Source: an uncultured Ruminococcus sp. (GTDB lineage Bacteria > Bacillota > Clostridia > Lachnospirales > Lachnospiraceae). From it: 64,000 nucleotides of DNA. Shown in pieces: positions 36,188 to 43,747 of this stretch; the stretch's first letter is position 1; each line of letters starts with the position of its first letter. The stretch spans positions 293,006 to 357,005 of the forward strand of contig FMEL01000002.1 of NCBI GenBank assembly GCA_900066355.1, given 5' to 3'. The translations under genes were made by a program, and so were the position numbers. The notes under the pieces were generated by a model that saw only the letters and a list, made by a program, of their open reading frames with translations, made no database searches and was not told the DNA's origin.

Positions 36188-36746
36188 AGAAAAAGAAAAA
36201 ACTGCTGAGGAGCTGGCGTATTATGTAAAGTCGGACCTGGATATACAAGAAATCGTAAAAAAATTCCAGCATGATCTGCAGGAATTGGATTATGGTAATC
36301 GGGTTGCAGCTATCCGTAAAGCCATCGAACATCTAAATCAGGGCTGCACTGTTAATTATGTTGTGGATGGACTCAGGGAATGGTATGGGATAACTATTGA
36401 TACAGATGAACTAAAGAAAATATTACTCCAATCAAAAGACCTTCTTCCGGAGGATGAGCGATATAAAAACGCCGATAAAAATATACTCACCGTTGAGATT
36501 CCGGACGACAAACAGCGGATTGATCTTGCCTATTTGCAGCACAAGTATAAATTAGGCTATCGTTACATAGACGATCTGTTCCGTCAAAATATCTTCCCTT
36601 ATAGCGGCAGCGATCTTTGCGAGGCTCTATATTTTCAGGCGGTTTGCAGCCTATGTAAGGATCGAAAAGAGATCGACGAATACTTTGCAAATCTTAAAAG
36701 AGAACGAGAAGCTGCACAGAAGAAAGAAGAACAAACAACTGAATAA
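36180..36746 (+). CDS. Unknown charged protein, last gene of operon
   Basis: 188 aa, strongly charged, with helical N-terminus (MNKEKEKTAEELAYYVKSDL) and a K/E-rich coiled-coil-like C-terminus (FANLKREREAAQKKEEQ). The middle contains GYRYIDDLFRQNIFPYSG. AAGGGAG stands ten bases before the ATG, which overlaps the third gene by 8 bp. No family recognised. A strong terminator follows, and beyond it the palindrome array, so this product is a candidate array-binding protein, purely by position. Confidence 0.65.
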   Translation: MNKEKEKTAEELAYYVKSDLDIQEIVKKFQHDLQELDYGNRVAAIRKAIEHLNQGCTVNYVVDGLREWYGITIDTDELKKILLQSKDLLPEDERYKNADKNILTVEIPDDKQRIDLAYLQHKYKLGYRYIDDLFRQNIFPYSGSDLCEALYFQAVCSLCKDRKEIDEYFANLKREREAAQKKEEQTTE

Positions 36747-36760
36747 TTTTCTCCTGTAGA

Positions 36761-36788
36761 AAGAGACCCACTCACCGGGTCTCTTTTT
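36761..36788 (+). terminator. Terminator of the four-gene operon
   Basis: AGAGACCC, 7-base loop, GGGTCTCT followed by TTTTCC. An 8 bp perfect stem with U tract, 15 bp after the last stop. Confidence 0.92.
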
Positions 36789-36867
36789 CCATATCATCCA
36801 AAATCGCCACAAAACCCTATAAAATCGTCTAAAAACCTACCAATATCACGTAAAAACCGTTTTCTTC

Positions 36868-37149
36868 CCGACATGTATGTCGGAAACATCAGTTGCCGTT
36901 ACCCTAATTATGTCACATACGACATAATCATTTTCCAAATATGTCACATACGACACAATCCATTTCCTGAAATATGTCACATACGACATAATCCATTTCC
37001 TGAAATATGTCACATACGACATAATAACCTTCTCATTATGTCATATACGACATTTTCGGCTCTTTATTATGTCATATACGACATAATCTGTTTCTTAAAA
37101 TATGTCATATACGACATAATGATCTTCTTATTGTGTCACATACGACATA
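36868..37149. repeat. Array of eight to nine phased palindromes (TATGTC-N6-GACATA)
   Basis: Eight copies of an 18 bp palindrome, consensus TATGTCRYATACGACATA, start at 36909, 36940, 36973, 37006, 37037, 37068, 37101 and 37132. Spacings are 31, 33, 33, 31, 31, 33 and 31 bp, close to three helical turns. A related palindrome, CCGACAT-GT-ATGTCGG, precedes them at 36868-36883. Spacers differ in sequence apart from some ATTTCCTGAAA repeats, so the palindromes are what is conserved. The open frame through the array is a by-product of the repeats. Confidence 0.93.
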
Positions 37150-37470
37150 ATCCGGACTAAGCCTTTCCTACTAGCGGGGATTTTTAGGCTCATATTATCG
37201 TAGGATATTTATTTTAATAGAAAAACCTTTTAATATTAACTTTTGTGAATATCACTCTCCCTTAAAAGTGGCATCAACTTTTTTCCAGAAAAGTCCCATT
37301 TTTGCACCAAAACCGCCCATTTTTGCATTAGTTATCACTATTTTTCCAACTTATATGTTTAAAAATGTCAACTTTTATCCTGGAAGTATAACTTTTAATT
37401 CCAAAAGAATAGTCTATTCCCTTAGAGGCGCGCAACGTCTGCCTGCTTAAAAGTTGACGCTTAAAAGTTG
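37150..37470. repeat. Non-coding region with scattered AACTTTT/AAAAGTT motifs
   Basis: AACTTTT occurs at 37238, 37276, 37370 and 37390; the inverse AAAAGTT at 37449 and 37463. GTCAACTTTTA near 37368 and TAAAAGTTGAC near 37448 are a perfect 11 bp inverted pair. The segment lies between the palindrome array and the 37493 gene. No gene is seen in it. Confidence 0.45.
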
Positions 37471-37493
37471 GAAAAGGACCGGTTTCCCGGTCC
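37471..37493 (-). terminator. Terminator at the end of the 37493 gene
   Basis: On the minus strand GGACCGG, 4-base loop, CCGGTCC followed by TTTTC. It overlaps the stop codon of the gene. Confidence 0.8.
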
Positions 37494-37765
37494 TATTGTT
37501 TCAAAAATTCTAATGCATCTGATAATCCGGCATAGTATGCCAATTTCTCCGTCATTGCGTTCCGGGATTGCATGCAGCAGAAAATGCTGTCTATAATGTC
37601 CCTATCATATGCTGACAATGGCAATTTCTCATACAGCAGCTGCATATTTTCCAGGTCACTGTTGTCCTGAACCACATACTCCACCTCTGAATTGATCCGT
37701 TTCATGGTGTTCACTCGCCGTTCTTCCACAATCCCGCCAATGCTAACCTCAATTTCATTCATCAT
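37493..37765 (-). CDS. Unknown small acidic protein
   Basis: 90 aa, ATG with GAGGG upstream, followed by a terminator, so it looks like a real transcription unit. A beta-rich start (MMNEIEVSIGGIVEERRVNTM) leads into helices (LYEKLPLSAYDRDIIDSIFCCM, EKLAYYAGLSDALEFL). No family recognised. The nearby repeat motifs could be its control region only if transcription ran from the other side, so no regulatory link is claimed. Confidence 0.55.
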   Translation of the reverse strand: MMNEIEVSIGGIVEERRVNTMKRINSEVEYVVQDNSDLENMQLLYEKLPLSAYDRDIIDSIFCCMQSRNAMTEKLAYYAGLSDALEFLKQ

Positions 37766-37852
37766 TTGTATACCCTCACCACATATTTTTAATTATACTA
37801 TACGTGTGAATAGGATAAATTGCAAACGGTTTCGTGTGACGTTTTTCGACAT

Positions 37853-38062
37853 TTAGTGCCAGTCCGGAGCCTTAATCGGGCGTTGCTTTACCTGTTCTTC
37901 TGCTGCCTCCCTGGTGTTATACAGTCTATCCGGATGGACGCGGATGGCACCTTCAAAATCAAGGAATTTAATCAGATAAAGGCCGCCGGCGCAATTCAGA
38001 ATCCGTACCGGTCTTATTATTCTGCTGCTCTCAATAATATACGCGTTATCTCCTCGTCTCAT
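37853..38062 (-). CDS. Small beta-barrel-like protein typical of mobile elements
   Basis: 69 aa, ATG at 38062 with GGAGCTGATTAT upstream (an ATG 15 codons earlier lacks a ribosome site). The pattern GDNAYIIESSRIIRPVRIL followed by YLIKFLDFEGAIRVHPDRLY and NTREAAEEQV resembles small SH3-like proteins common in Lachnospiraceae elements. I know no function for them. Confidence 0.6.
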   Translation of the reverse strand: MRRGDNAYIIESSRIIRPVRILNCAGGLYLIKFLDFEGAIRVHPDRLYNTREAAEEQVKQRPIKAPDWH

Positions 38063-38122
38063 ATAATCAGCTCCTATTATTTTTTTACTGATTATATCAT
38101 AACGCAAACATTTGTTCTGTAT

Positions 38123-38545
38123 TTATTTCATTATCATTGCAACTAATACATATAACAATTGTAATACAATAAACACGATAATCGCATAAATCACAGTTCT
38201 TACTAAAAGACGTTTAACCTTTTCTCCAAACAAAACCTCATCATCTTTATAGTTTCTAAAATGCCAAAGATTCCACAGTCTCTCCCCATAATTTCCAATT
38301 CCATGAACAATGAAGAAATTGCAAACATCTGTCGTCCATAAATACTCAATATAAGTTTTCTTTCTGCTTGGATACTTTCGAAACAATATTTTAGTATATA
38401 TCCACGTTATGAACAAAAGTAAAATATATGCAGCCATTGCAATGGCCAACGGTAAAAGAACGTCTCCTTTTGTCCACATCGTAATTGATAAGATTACCAA
38501 GATTATAAATATGATTCTCCTTAAGAAAGATAAAAAATTTCCCAT
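38123..38545 (-). CDS. Unknown small membrane protein
   Basis: 140 aa with two N-terminal transmembrane helices (about residues 8-24 and 28-52), a basic cytosolic loop (KILFRKYPSRKKTYIEY), a segment with HGIGNYGERLWNLWHF, and one or two C-terminal helices (VIYAIIVFIVLQLLYVLVAMI). No family recognised. It has its own promoter-sized gap on both sides. It could be an accessory or toxin-like membrane protein of the element, but nothing shows that directly. Confidence 0.55.
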   Translation of the reverse strand: MGNFLSFLRRIIFIILVILSITMWTKGDVLLPLAIAMAAYILLLFITWIYTKILFRKYPSRKKTYIEYLWTTDVCNFFIVHGIGNYGERLWNLWHFRNYKDDEVLFGEKVKRLLVRTVIYAIIVFIVLQLLYVLVAMIMK

Positions 38546-38743
38546 CGTATATCATCTCTTTTCTTGTGTATTATTATTTTTCTAATTATATCATATTTTT
38601 ATGGTACTAAAACAAAACGTCCATAAGAATTTTCGGAAATGTTAAAAAGGCAGGTATTATGGACATAACAAATCTTTAAAACTAAGTTTGGAAGAATTAG
38701 GAAAAGAACCTTGTCGAAATGTAAAATTTATTATAATATATAG

Positions 38744-38818
38744 ATGACTACTAAAGATGAAACCGTAGAAATACGAGTGAACGAAACTATTAACCAGGTC
38801 TTAAAGAAAAGGAGTTAA
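38744..38818 (+). CDS. Possible 24-residue peptide, leaderless
   Basis: Short frame MTTKDETVEIRVNETINQVL ending KKRS, with a TATAAT at 38732-38737 only six bases before the ATG. The transcript would begin at or near the start codon. The composition resembles the N-terminal strand and helix of RelB/DinJ or ribbon-helix-helix antitoxins, but it is too short to be functional alone. It may be a leader for the gene at 38820, whose ribosome site overlaps its end. Confidence 0.3.
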   Translation: MTTKDETVEIRVNETINQVLKKRS

Positions 38819-38819
38819 A

Positions 38820-39104
38820 ATGAATCAAGAACTTGCGTTAAAGGTAGTCAGCTACATCGCCGATTATCTCGGCAATCTCCCGGATGACTCAATATCCGGA
38901 TTCGAAAATTACACGAATGATGAAATCGATGCTGTTGTGAAACACTTAGAAGAGATAGGTGTACTTAATATTGCTCACTCAAAAGCATATTCCTATTGTG
39001 GCATTGGTGATGCAAAAGGGCATGCTGATTATGATGAACATTATCTGTCAAGAGCCTTTATCTCAGAAGAAAATTTTAAGAAATTCAAAGCATCGTTAAA
39101 ATAA
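38820..39104 (+). CDS. Unknown small protein
   Basis: 94 aa, ATG with AAAGGAG upstream. MNQELALKVVSYIADYLGNL, then a helix-rich middle DEIDAVVKHLEEIGVLNI and a beta-like ending FISEENFKKFKASL give a winged-helix-like layout similar to small DNA-binding proteins of phages. Confident family assignment is not possible. Last gene before the scar region. Confidence 0.55.
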   Translation: MNQELALKVVSYIADYLGNLPDDSISGFENYTNDEIDAVVKHLEEIGVLNIAHSKAYSYCGIGDAKGHADYDEHYLSRAFISEENFKKFKASLK

Positions 39105-39304
39105 AGAAACTGGCCCGTCACCCGGTACATAAACTGTACCGGGAAAGAAAAAATTTTCGTTATTTAATTTGTCTACTTGACGGGTGGCACACCAAAATCA
39201 AGGCATTCAGGCTCTTTTGTTTTGCCCCGGAAAAGGCAGGGTACCACTCAGGGTACCAAAGCCGGTACCCTGCGCAGTACCCTAAAAGGCATCATGATCA
39301 GGCT
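39105..39304. other. Intergenic region with hairpins and KpnI-like repeats
   Basis: Contains CCCGGTAC/GTACCGGG (39120-39144), nested within GCCCGTCA ... TGACGGGT arms, and several GGTACC motifs between 39240 and 39290. No gene. It may be the residual right end of the integrated element. Confidence 0.35.
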
Positions 39305-39594
39305 TTATTTCTCCTGAATTTCTTTGCCGCTGATATGTTCAATTTCTATTTCAAAAAGCTGTACAGCTTTTCCCGAGCGTTTGATTTCCTCATCGATCAG
39401 TTGTTCATTCGGATAGTATTTCACCGCAATCTTTTTCAAGATTTCCGTTGTTTCTGCACTTTCTTCCAATAAATGGCGTCTGCCAAATATAACCGTGCTC
39501 TGTACAAACGGTGCCCACTTCTCTTCTTTGATGGTTTCATTTCCATAAACAGTAAAACATACCTTGTCGCTGGCTTTTAATGCATCGACTTTAT
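39305..39594 (-). pseudogene. C-terminal fragment of a pyridoxamine-phosphate-oxidase-like flavoprotein
   Basis: The minus strand translates to about 95 residues starting KVDALKASDKVCFTVYG and ending with the stop at 39305, matching the C-terminal two thirds of the NimA/PNPOx-like split-barrel family. The upstream part is lost: a TAA interrupts the frame immediately before, next to the transposon-associated hairpin. No start codon or ribosome site remains. It is a remnant of the pre-existing chromosome or of an older insertion. Confidence 0.75.
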
Positions 39595-39647
39595 GTTATC
39601 CAGCATTTTATAACAAACTCATTTTTACTTTTTCATGCAAATTAAAA

Positions 39648-39708
39648 AAAGTCTCAGGATAAAATAATCTGACGTATTTTCCCGCAGATTATTTTATCCT
39701 GAGACTTC
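39648..39708. repeat. 23 bp perfect inverted repeat hairpin upstream of transposon genes
   Basis: AAGTCTCAGGATAAAATAATC plus TG pairs perfectly with its inverse across a 13-17 base loop. The T-rich flank before it and CTTCTTGTG after it allow a terminator or transposon-end role. It directly precedes the transposase genes. Confidence 0.7.
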
Positions 39709-39825
39709 TTGTGTTATCATCTTTGATTGAAACCTGTAAATATAATGAAAGAAGCAGAAATCCCACCGACCAAAGTTTGATTTCTGCTTCAAGCAATAAA
39801 CATAGCTCTCGCCACGTCCTCTCTT

Positions 39826-40347
39826 ATGATAACAATCAAAACAGAAAACTACAACCATATTTCTCAAGATTTTTATAACAAAATAATAGATTCTCTTGAT
39901 CTGACCCTGATCTCATGTACCTGTGGGCACTCTGGATCCCTGATCCGCCATGGTTCCTATAAACGGAAGATCCCGCTTAAGGACCGTATCATTACTTTAA
40001 CGGTTGTTCGTGTTTACTGCAAACACTGCGGACATACCCATGCCCTTCTTCTGTCTTCCTTTGTACCTTATTCCCAGATTCCCCTGACAGTACATATATC
40101 CAGTATCCTTGCCTGTGAACAGAACTCCTCTATTCGTCCCGTTCTTGCAGGTCAATGCTGTGTTGACGAAAACAACATCAGATCCATCTTCCGTTCCTAC
40201 CGGCTCCATTGGCAGGAACGTCTCCGTTCTGCCGGTCTGACACTTTTCAAACTTGCTTTGCTCGTAACAGGCTGCTTTTCCTGTTTCCGTAGGCAGTTTA
40301 TGCAGATTAAAACCACCTGCAACAAACTTTTTCTTTTACCAACATAA
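39826..40347 (+). CDS. Transposon-associated zinc-finger/HTH protein (DUF6431-like)
   Basis: 173 aa. An N-terminal CTCGHSGSLIRHGSYKRK-type zinc knuckle and CKHCGHTHALL form a metal-binding pair, followed by helices like a homeodomain-type HTH. Proteins of this layout sit upstream of DDE transposases in Clostridia transposons. It is followed after 58 bp by the transposase gene, which has AGGAGGAAAAATTAA before its ATG. Assumed to help recognise the transposon ends. Confidence 0.7.
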   Translation: MITIKTENYNHISQDFYNKIIDSLDLTLISCTCGHSGSLIRHGSYKRKIPLKDRIITLTVVRVYCKHCGHTHALLLSSFVPYSQIPLTVHISSILACEQNSSIRPVLAGQCCVDENNIRSIFRSYRLHWQERLRSAGLTLFKLALLVTGCFSCFRRQFMQIKTTCNKLFLLPT

Positions 40348-40405
40348 CCTTACACGACAGATACTTCCTGGTCCGTTATCCTTTAGAAAAAGGAGGAAAA
40401 ATTAA

Positions 40406-41519
40406 ATGAAACAGGAAAAACAGCAGGCGATTGCACTGATGCGCTATGGCGCAATCGCACCACTTATTGCCGGTCTGGATGAAGACTATCCAAGCAAGAC
40501 CGCTTTTTACATGGAACTATCCACCAAAGGACTTGTCGGACCGGATGGCCGCGTGCATCACTATGCACCCTCAACCATCGAAAAATGGTATCTGGATTAT
40601 CAGAACCACGGGTTTGATGCCCTTATCCCGAAAGGACGCTCTGATGCAGGTATGAGCCGTAAACTTGATGATGAATTGCAGGAACGGATCCGGTATTTTA
40701 AAACGAATTATCCACGCATGTCGGCGGCAGCCATTTACAGACAGCTCAAAAATGATGGTTTCATCATAAACGGACAGGTTTCCGAATCCACAGTCTGCCG
40801 CTTCGTCAACCAGCTCCAGATCGAACTGCGGCAGACTCCAAACCGGGATATGCGCCGTTATGAACGCCCGCATATCAATGAGGTGTGGTGCGGCGACAGC
40901 AGTGTCGGACCACCTTACTGATGCAGATGGCAAAAAACACCGTATTTACATCATTGCCCTGATTGATGATGCCAGCCGTTTTATTACCGGGATTGACGTC
41001 TTCTACAATGATAACTTCATCAATCTGATGTCCGTCATGAAATCAGCCGTATCAAAGTATGGCCGGCCAAAGGTACTGAACTTTGACAATGGAAAATCTT
41101 ATAAAAACAAGCAGATGGAACTCCTTGCTGCCAGGATCGGTACAACACTCAGCTACTGCCAGCCATATACCCCAACTTCAAAAGCCAAAATCGAGCGCTG
41201 GTTCCGTACATTAAAAGACCAGTGGATGGCTGGCCTTGATATGCGTGATTTCCGCTCGCTGGATGAACTGCGCGGAAGCCTGTATGCTTATGTGCAAAGC
41301 TATAACCTGGCACCTCATTCTTCCCTGCGCGGCATGTCACCACAGGATCGTTTCTTCTCTGAGCCAGATCATATCCGCTGTCTTACGCAGGATAATATCG
41401 ACTAAGACTTCCTTCTGGAGATTGAACGGCGTGTTTCGGCAGACAGTGTCATCGTCATTGACCAGATCGAATATGAAGTGGACTGCCGGTTCGCACGCCA
41501 GCGGATCCGGCTCAGGTAA
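40406..41519 (+). pseudogene. DDE (rve-type) transposase, frameshifted and interrupted
   Basis: The N-terminal helix-turn-helix region and HINEVWCGDSSVGP give the first catalytic Asp. At about 40911-40914 one extra base shifts the frame; the next frame continues LTDADGKKHRIYIIALIDDAS, FDNGKSYKN (second Asp) and KAKIERWFRTLKDQW (Glu). A stop at 41403-41405 interrupts before a further 38 in-frame codons ending at 41519. The third gene usual in such transposons (AAA ATPase) is absent because the sequence runs straight into uridine kinase. Inactive. Confidence 0.85.
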
Positions 41520-42099
41520 GTCTACCTTTACAAACAGAATCAAAGCTTATTTTGGGGATGACGTGGCGGTTTTATACCACGACAATTACTATCGCTGTCA
41601 GGATGGTGTCCCGTTCGAGCAAAGAGTGACGGTAAACTACGATCATCCGGATTCTCTGGAGACCGACCTTCTGATCGAGCATTTGAAGGAACTGAAAGCG
41701 GGAAGATCCATTGACAGTCCGGTCTATGACTACAGCCAGCACAATCGTTCCCACGAAACAGTCCGGATCGACCCGAAGCCGATCATCATTGTAGAGGGAA
41801 TCCTGTTTCTGGCCGATGAACGCCTGCGCAGCCTGCTGGATATCAAGGTTTATGTGGAAGCAGACTCGGATGAACGAATCCTGCGCCGTATCTCCAGAGA
41901 TGTATCGGAGCGCGGACGTGATCTGAATGGCATCATCGAACAGTATCTGACCACGGTAAAGCCGATGCATTATCTCTATGTAGAACCGACCCGTTCCAAG
42001 GCAGATGTGGTCATCAACAGTGGTAAGAATGATGTGGAGTTTGATCTGTTTGTGTCAAAAATCGGTCAGCTTCTGGAAGAACGAGAGAAAGAAAATTAA
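41472..42099 (+). pseudogene. udk: Uridine kinase, 5' end replaced by transposase sequence
   Basis: From about 41505 onward this is uridine kinase: GSGSGKSTFTNRIKAYFGDD, LYHDNYYRCQDGVPFE, VNYDHPDSLETDLL and VEGILFLADERLR. The first about ten residues and the usual first P-loop glycine are replaced by transposase-derived codons (HASGSGSGKST instead of GxxGxGSGKST). An ATG at 41472 lies in frame and could start a chimeric protein of about 208 aa, but it has no proper ribosome site. Probably non-functional. Codon use and GC rise here and stay high to 44.9 kb, unlike the flanks. Confidence 0.8.
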
Positions 42100-42117
42100 A
42101 AAAGTACAAACTTTTAG

Positions 42118-42146
42118 TTGTGGCCCTTCTCCTTTTCTGATATAAT
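42118..42146 (+). promoter_or_regulatory. Promoter of the NhaC-type antiporter gene
   Basis: TTGTGG (42118-42123), 17 bp, TATAAT (42141-42146) with an upstream TG. About 70 nt leader to the ATG. Confidence 0.75.
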
Positions 42147-42220
42147 AAGTCCGGATTTTAAGCTTCTGCCGTGATAAAATGTGAAACTGTCGCGAATGAG
42201 GCTAAAAGGAGGAATTACAA

Positions 42221-43666
42221 ATGAAAGAAAAGAAAAAACGGGCCAAACGTCTGCCCACCTTTGCGGAATCGATCACACCGATCATCGCAATGCTTCTGAT
42301 CCTTACCATTGGAAAGGGCGTGTTCGGCTACAGCACGGAGCCGCTCCTGATCATGGTAGCAGCAATCGCGGCATTTATCGCGTTCCGTGTGGGTGTTACC
42401 TGGGATGAGATGATGGATGAGATCTGTACCAAGATTGCAAAAGGTATGCCGGCAATTCTGATTCTGGTATGCGTTGGCGCTATGGTTGGTACCTGGATGG
42501 CAGCTGGTACCATTCCGATGATGATTTACTATGGTGTTCAGATTGTAAACCCGAAATTCATGCTGGTTACAGCATTTCTGATCGAGGCTATTGTATCGGT
42601 TGTTACCGGTACTTCCTGGGGTTCTGTCGCAACCATGGGTGTTGCCCTGATGGGAATTGCAAGTGCTCTGGGTGTGTCTCTTCCGGCTACCGCAGGTGCA
42701 TGTATCGCAGGTTCCTACTTCGGTGATAAGATGTCTCCGCTGTCTGATACCACGAACCTGGCTCCGATCGCGGCAGGCAGCACACTGTATGAGCATATCG
42801 GACATATGTTTTACACCACCGTTCCGGCAACCATCGTTTCTCTGGTGGTATATGCCATTGTTGGTATGAACGCAGATGTAAGTGCAGATATCACCTCTGA
42901 TACTGTTACTACCTTATTGAGCCAGCTTTCTTCCATGTACAGCTGGAACCTACTGCTCATCATTCCGGTGCTAATCGTGCTGGGAGGTTCCCTGTTTCAG
43001 AAGCCAACCATTCCGGTTATGCTTCTTTCCACCTTTGTAGCTGGCATAGAGGGTGTTTTCATTCAGCATGTAGCAATGGGTGATGTGTTAAAGGCAACGG
43101 TAAACGGCTTTAGTGTATCTATGATCCATCGCGCAGGCTTCGACACCGAGACTTGTTCCGAGGCGGTTACCAAGCTGTTAAACCGTGGTGGTATGAACGG
43201 CATTATGAGTACCACACTTCTGGTATTCTGTGCATTCTGTTTTGCAGGCATCATGAGCCGGGCCGGCTGTCTGGATGTTGTACTTCAGAAGATTTTAAGC
43301 GTGGCAAAGAGTACCGGCGCACTGATTACCGCAACGGTGGCAGCCTGCATTACCATGGCACTGACTACCGGTAACTCTTATCTTTCCATTCTGATTCCTG
43401 GAGAGATGTTCCGTGACGCTTATAAAGAGCGCGGACTTGCGGCAAAGAACCTGTCCAGAACCCTTGAGGATGCCGGTACTGTAGTGGTGCCGCTGATTCC
43501 GTGGTCCGCAGCAGGTGCCTATATGGCATCTACCCTTGGTGTAGAGACCCTGGATTACCTTCCGTGGGCAATCCTGTGCTACACTGGCTGGATTTTTGCA
43601 ATCATCTGGGGCTTTACCGGGTTCGGTATCGCAAAGCTTGCTGATGAGAAGAAAAAGGAGAACTAA
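42221..43666 (+). CDS. NhaC-family Na+/H+ (or amino-acid) antiporter
   Basis: 481 aa, about 11-12 transmembrane helices. Family motifs include VSVVTGTSWGSVATMGVALMG and AGSYFGDKMSPLSDTTNLAP. TMALTTGNSYLSILIPGEMF and PLIPWSAAGAYM appear in the second half. NhaC-family members exchange sodium for protons or malate/lactate/amino-acid pairs. Pairing with an isoaspartyl dipeptidase downstream suggests peptide or amino-acid metabolism, but this is inference. AGGAGG lies seven bases before the ATG. Confidence 0.9.
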   Translation: MKEKKKRAKRLPTFAESITPIIAMLLILTIGKGVFGYSTEPLLIMVAAIAAFIAFRVGVTWDEMMDEICTKIAKGMPAILILVCVGAMVGTWMAAGTIPMMIYYGVQIVNPKFMLVTAFLIEAIVSVVTGTSWGSVATMGVALMGIASALGVSLPATAGACIAGSYFGDKMSPLSDTTNLAPIAAGSTLYEHIGHMFYTTVPATIVSLVVYAIVGMNADVSADITSDTVTTLLSQLSSMYSWNLLLIIPVLIVLGGSLFQKPTIPVMLLSTFVAGIEGVFIQHVAMGDVLKATVNGFSVSMIHRAGFDTETCSEAVTKLLNRGGMNGIMSTTLLVFCAFCFAGIMSRAGCLDVVLQKILSVAKSTGALITATVAACITMALTTGNSYLSILIPGEMFRDAYKERGLAAKNLSRTLEDAGTVVVPLIPWSAAGAYMASTLGVETLDYLPWAILCYTGWIFAIIWGFTGFGIAKLADEKKKEN

Positions 43667-43680
43667 ATACGAAAGTCTTG

Positions 43681-43715
43681 TTCCACCGGGATTCCTGATT
43701 CCGGTGGAATTTTTG
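43681..43715 (+). terminator. Terminator between antiporter and iadA
   Basis: TTCCACCGG, 10-base loop, CCGGTGGAA then TTTTTG. Perfect 9 bp stem. Confidence 0.9.
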
Positions 43716-43747
43716 AAGAATAAAGAAAAGGCAGGAGAATAGACATT

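Larger units (their letters stand above)
29735..39104. mobile_element. Integrated element encoded around a large serine recombinase; right end uncertain
   Basis: The left end is set by the break in the permease gene and by the recombinase gene lying terminal and reading toward that end, the usual arrangement for serine integrases. The content differs from the flanks: AT-rich, HicB-like genes, a resolvase relative, unknown small genes and repeat arrays. There are no phage structural, conjugation or clear replication genes. The right boundary is placed after the last small gene only as an estimate. No left-end core sequence was found repeated at the right. Confidence 0.5.

Noticed and set aside
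36873..37160. Open frame of 95 codons through the palindrome array
   Set aside because: It is produced by the repeats themselves (ICHIRHN recurring) and has no ribosome site or family.
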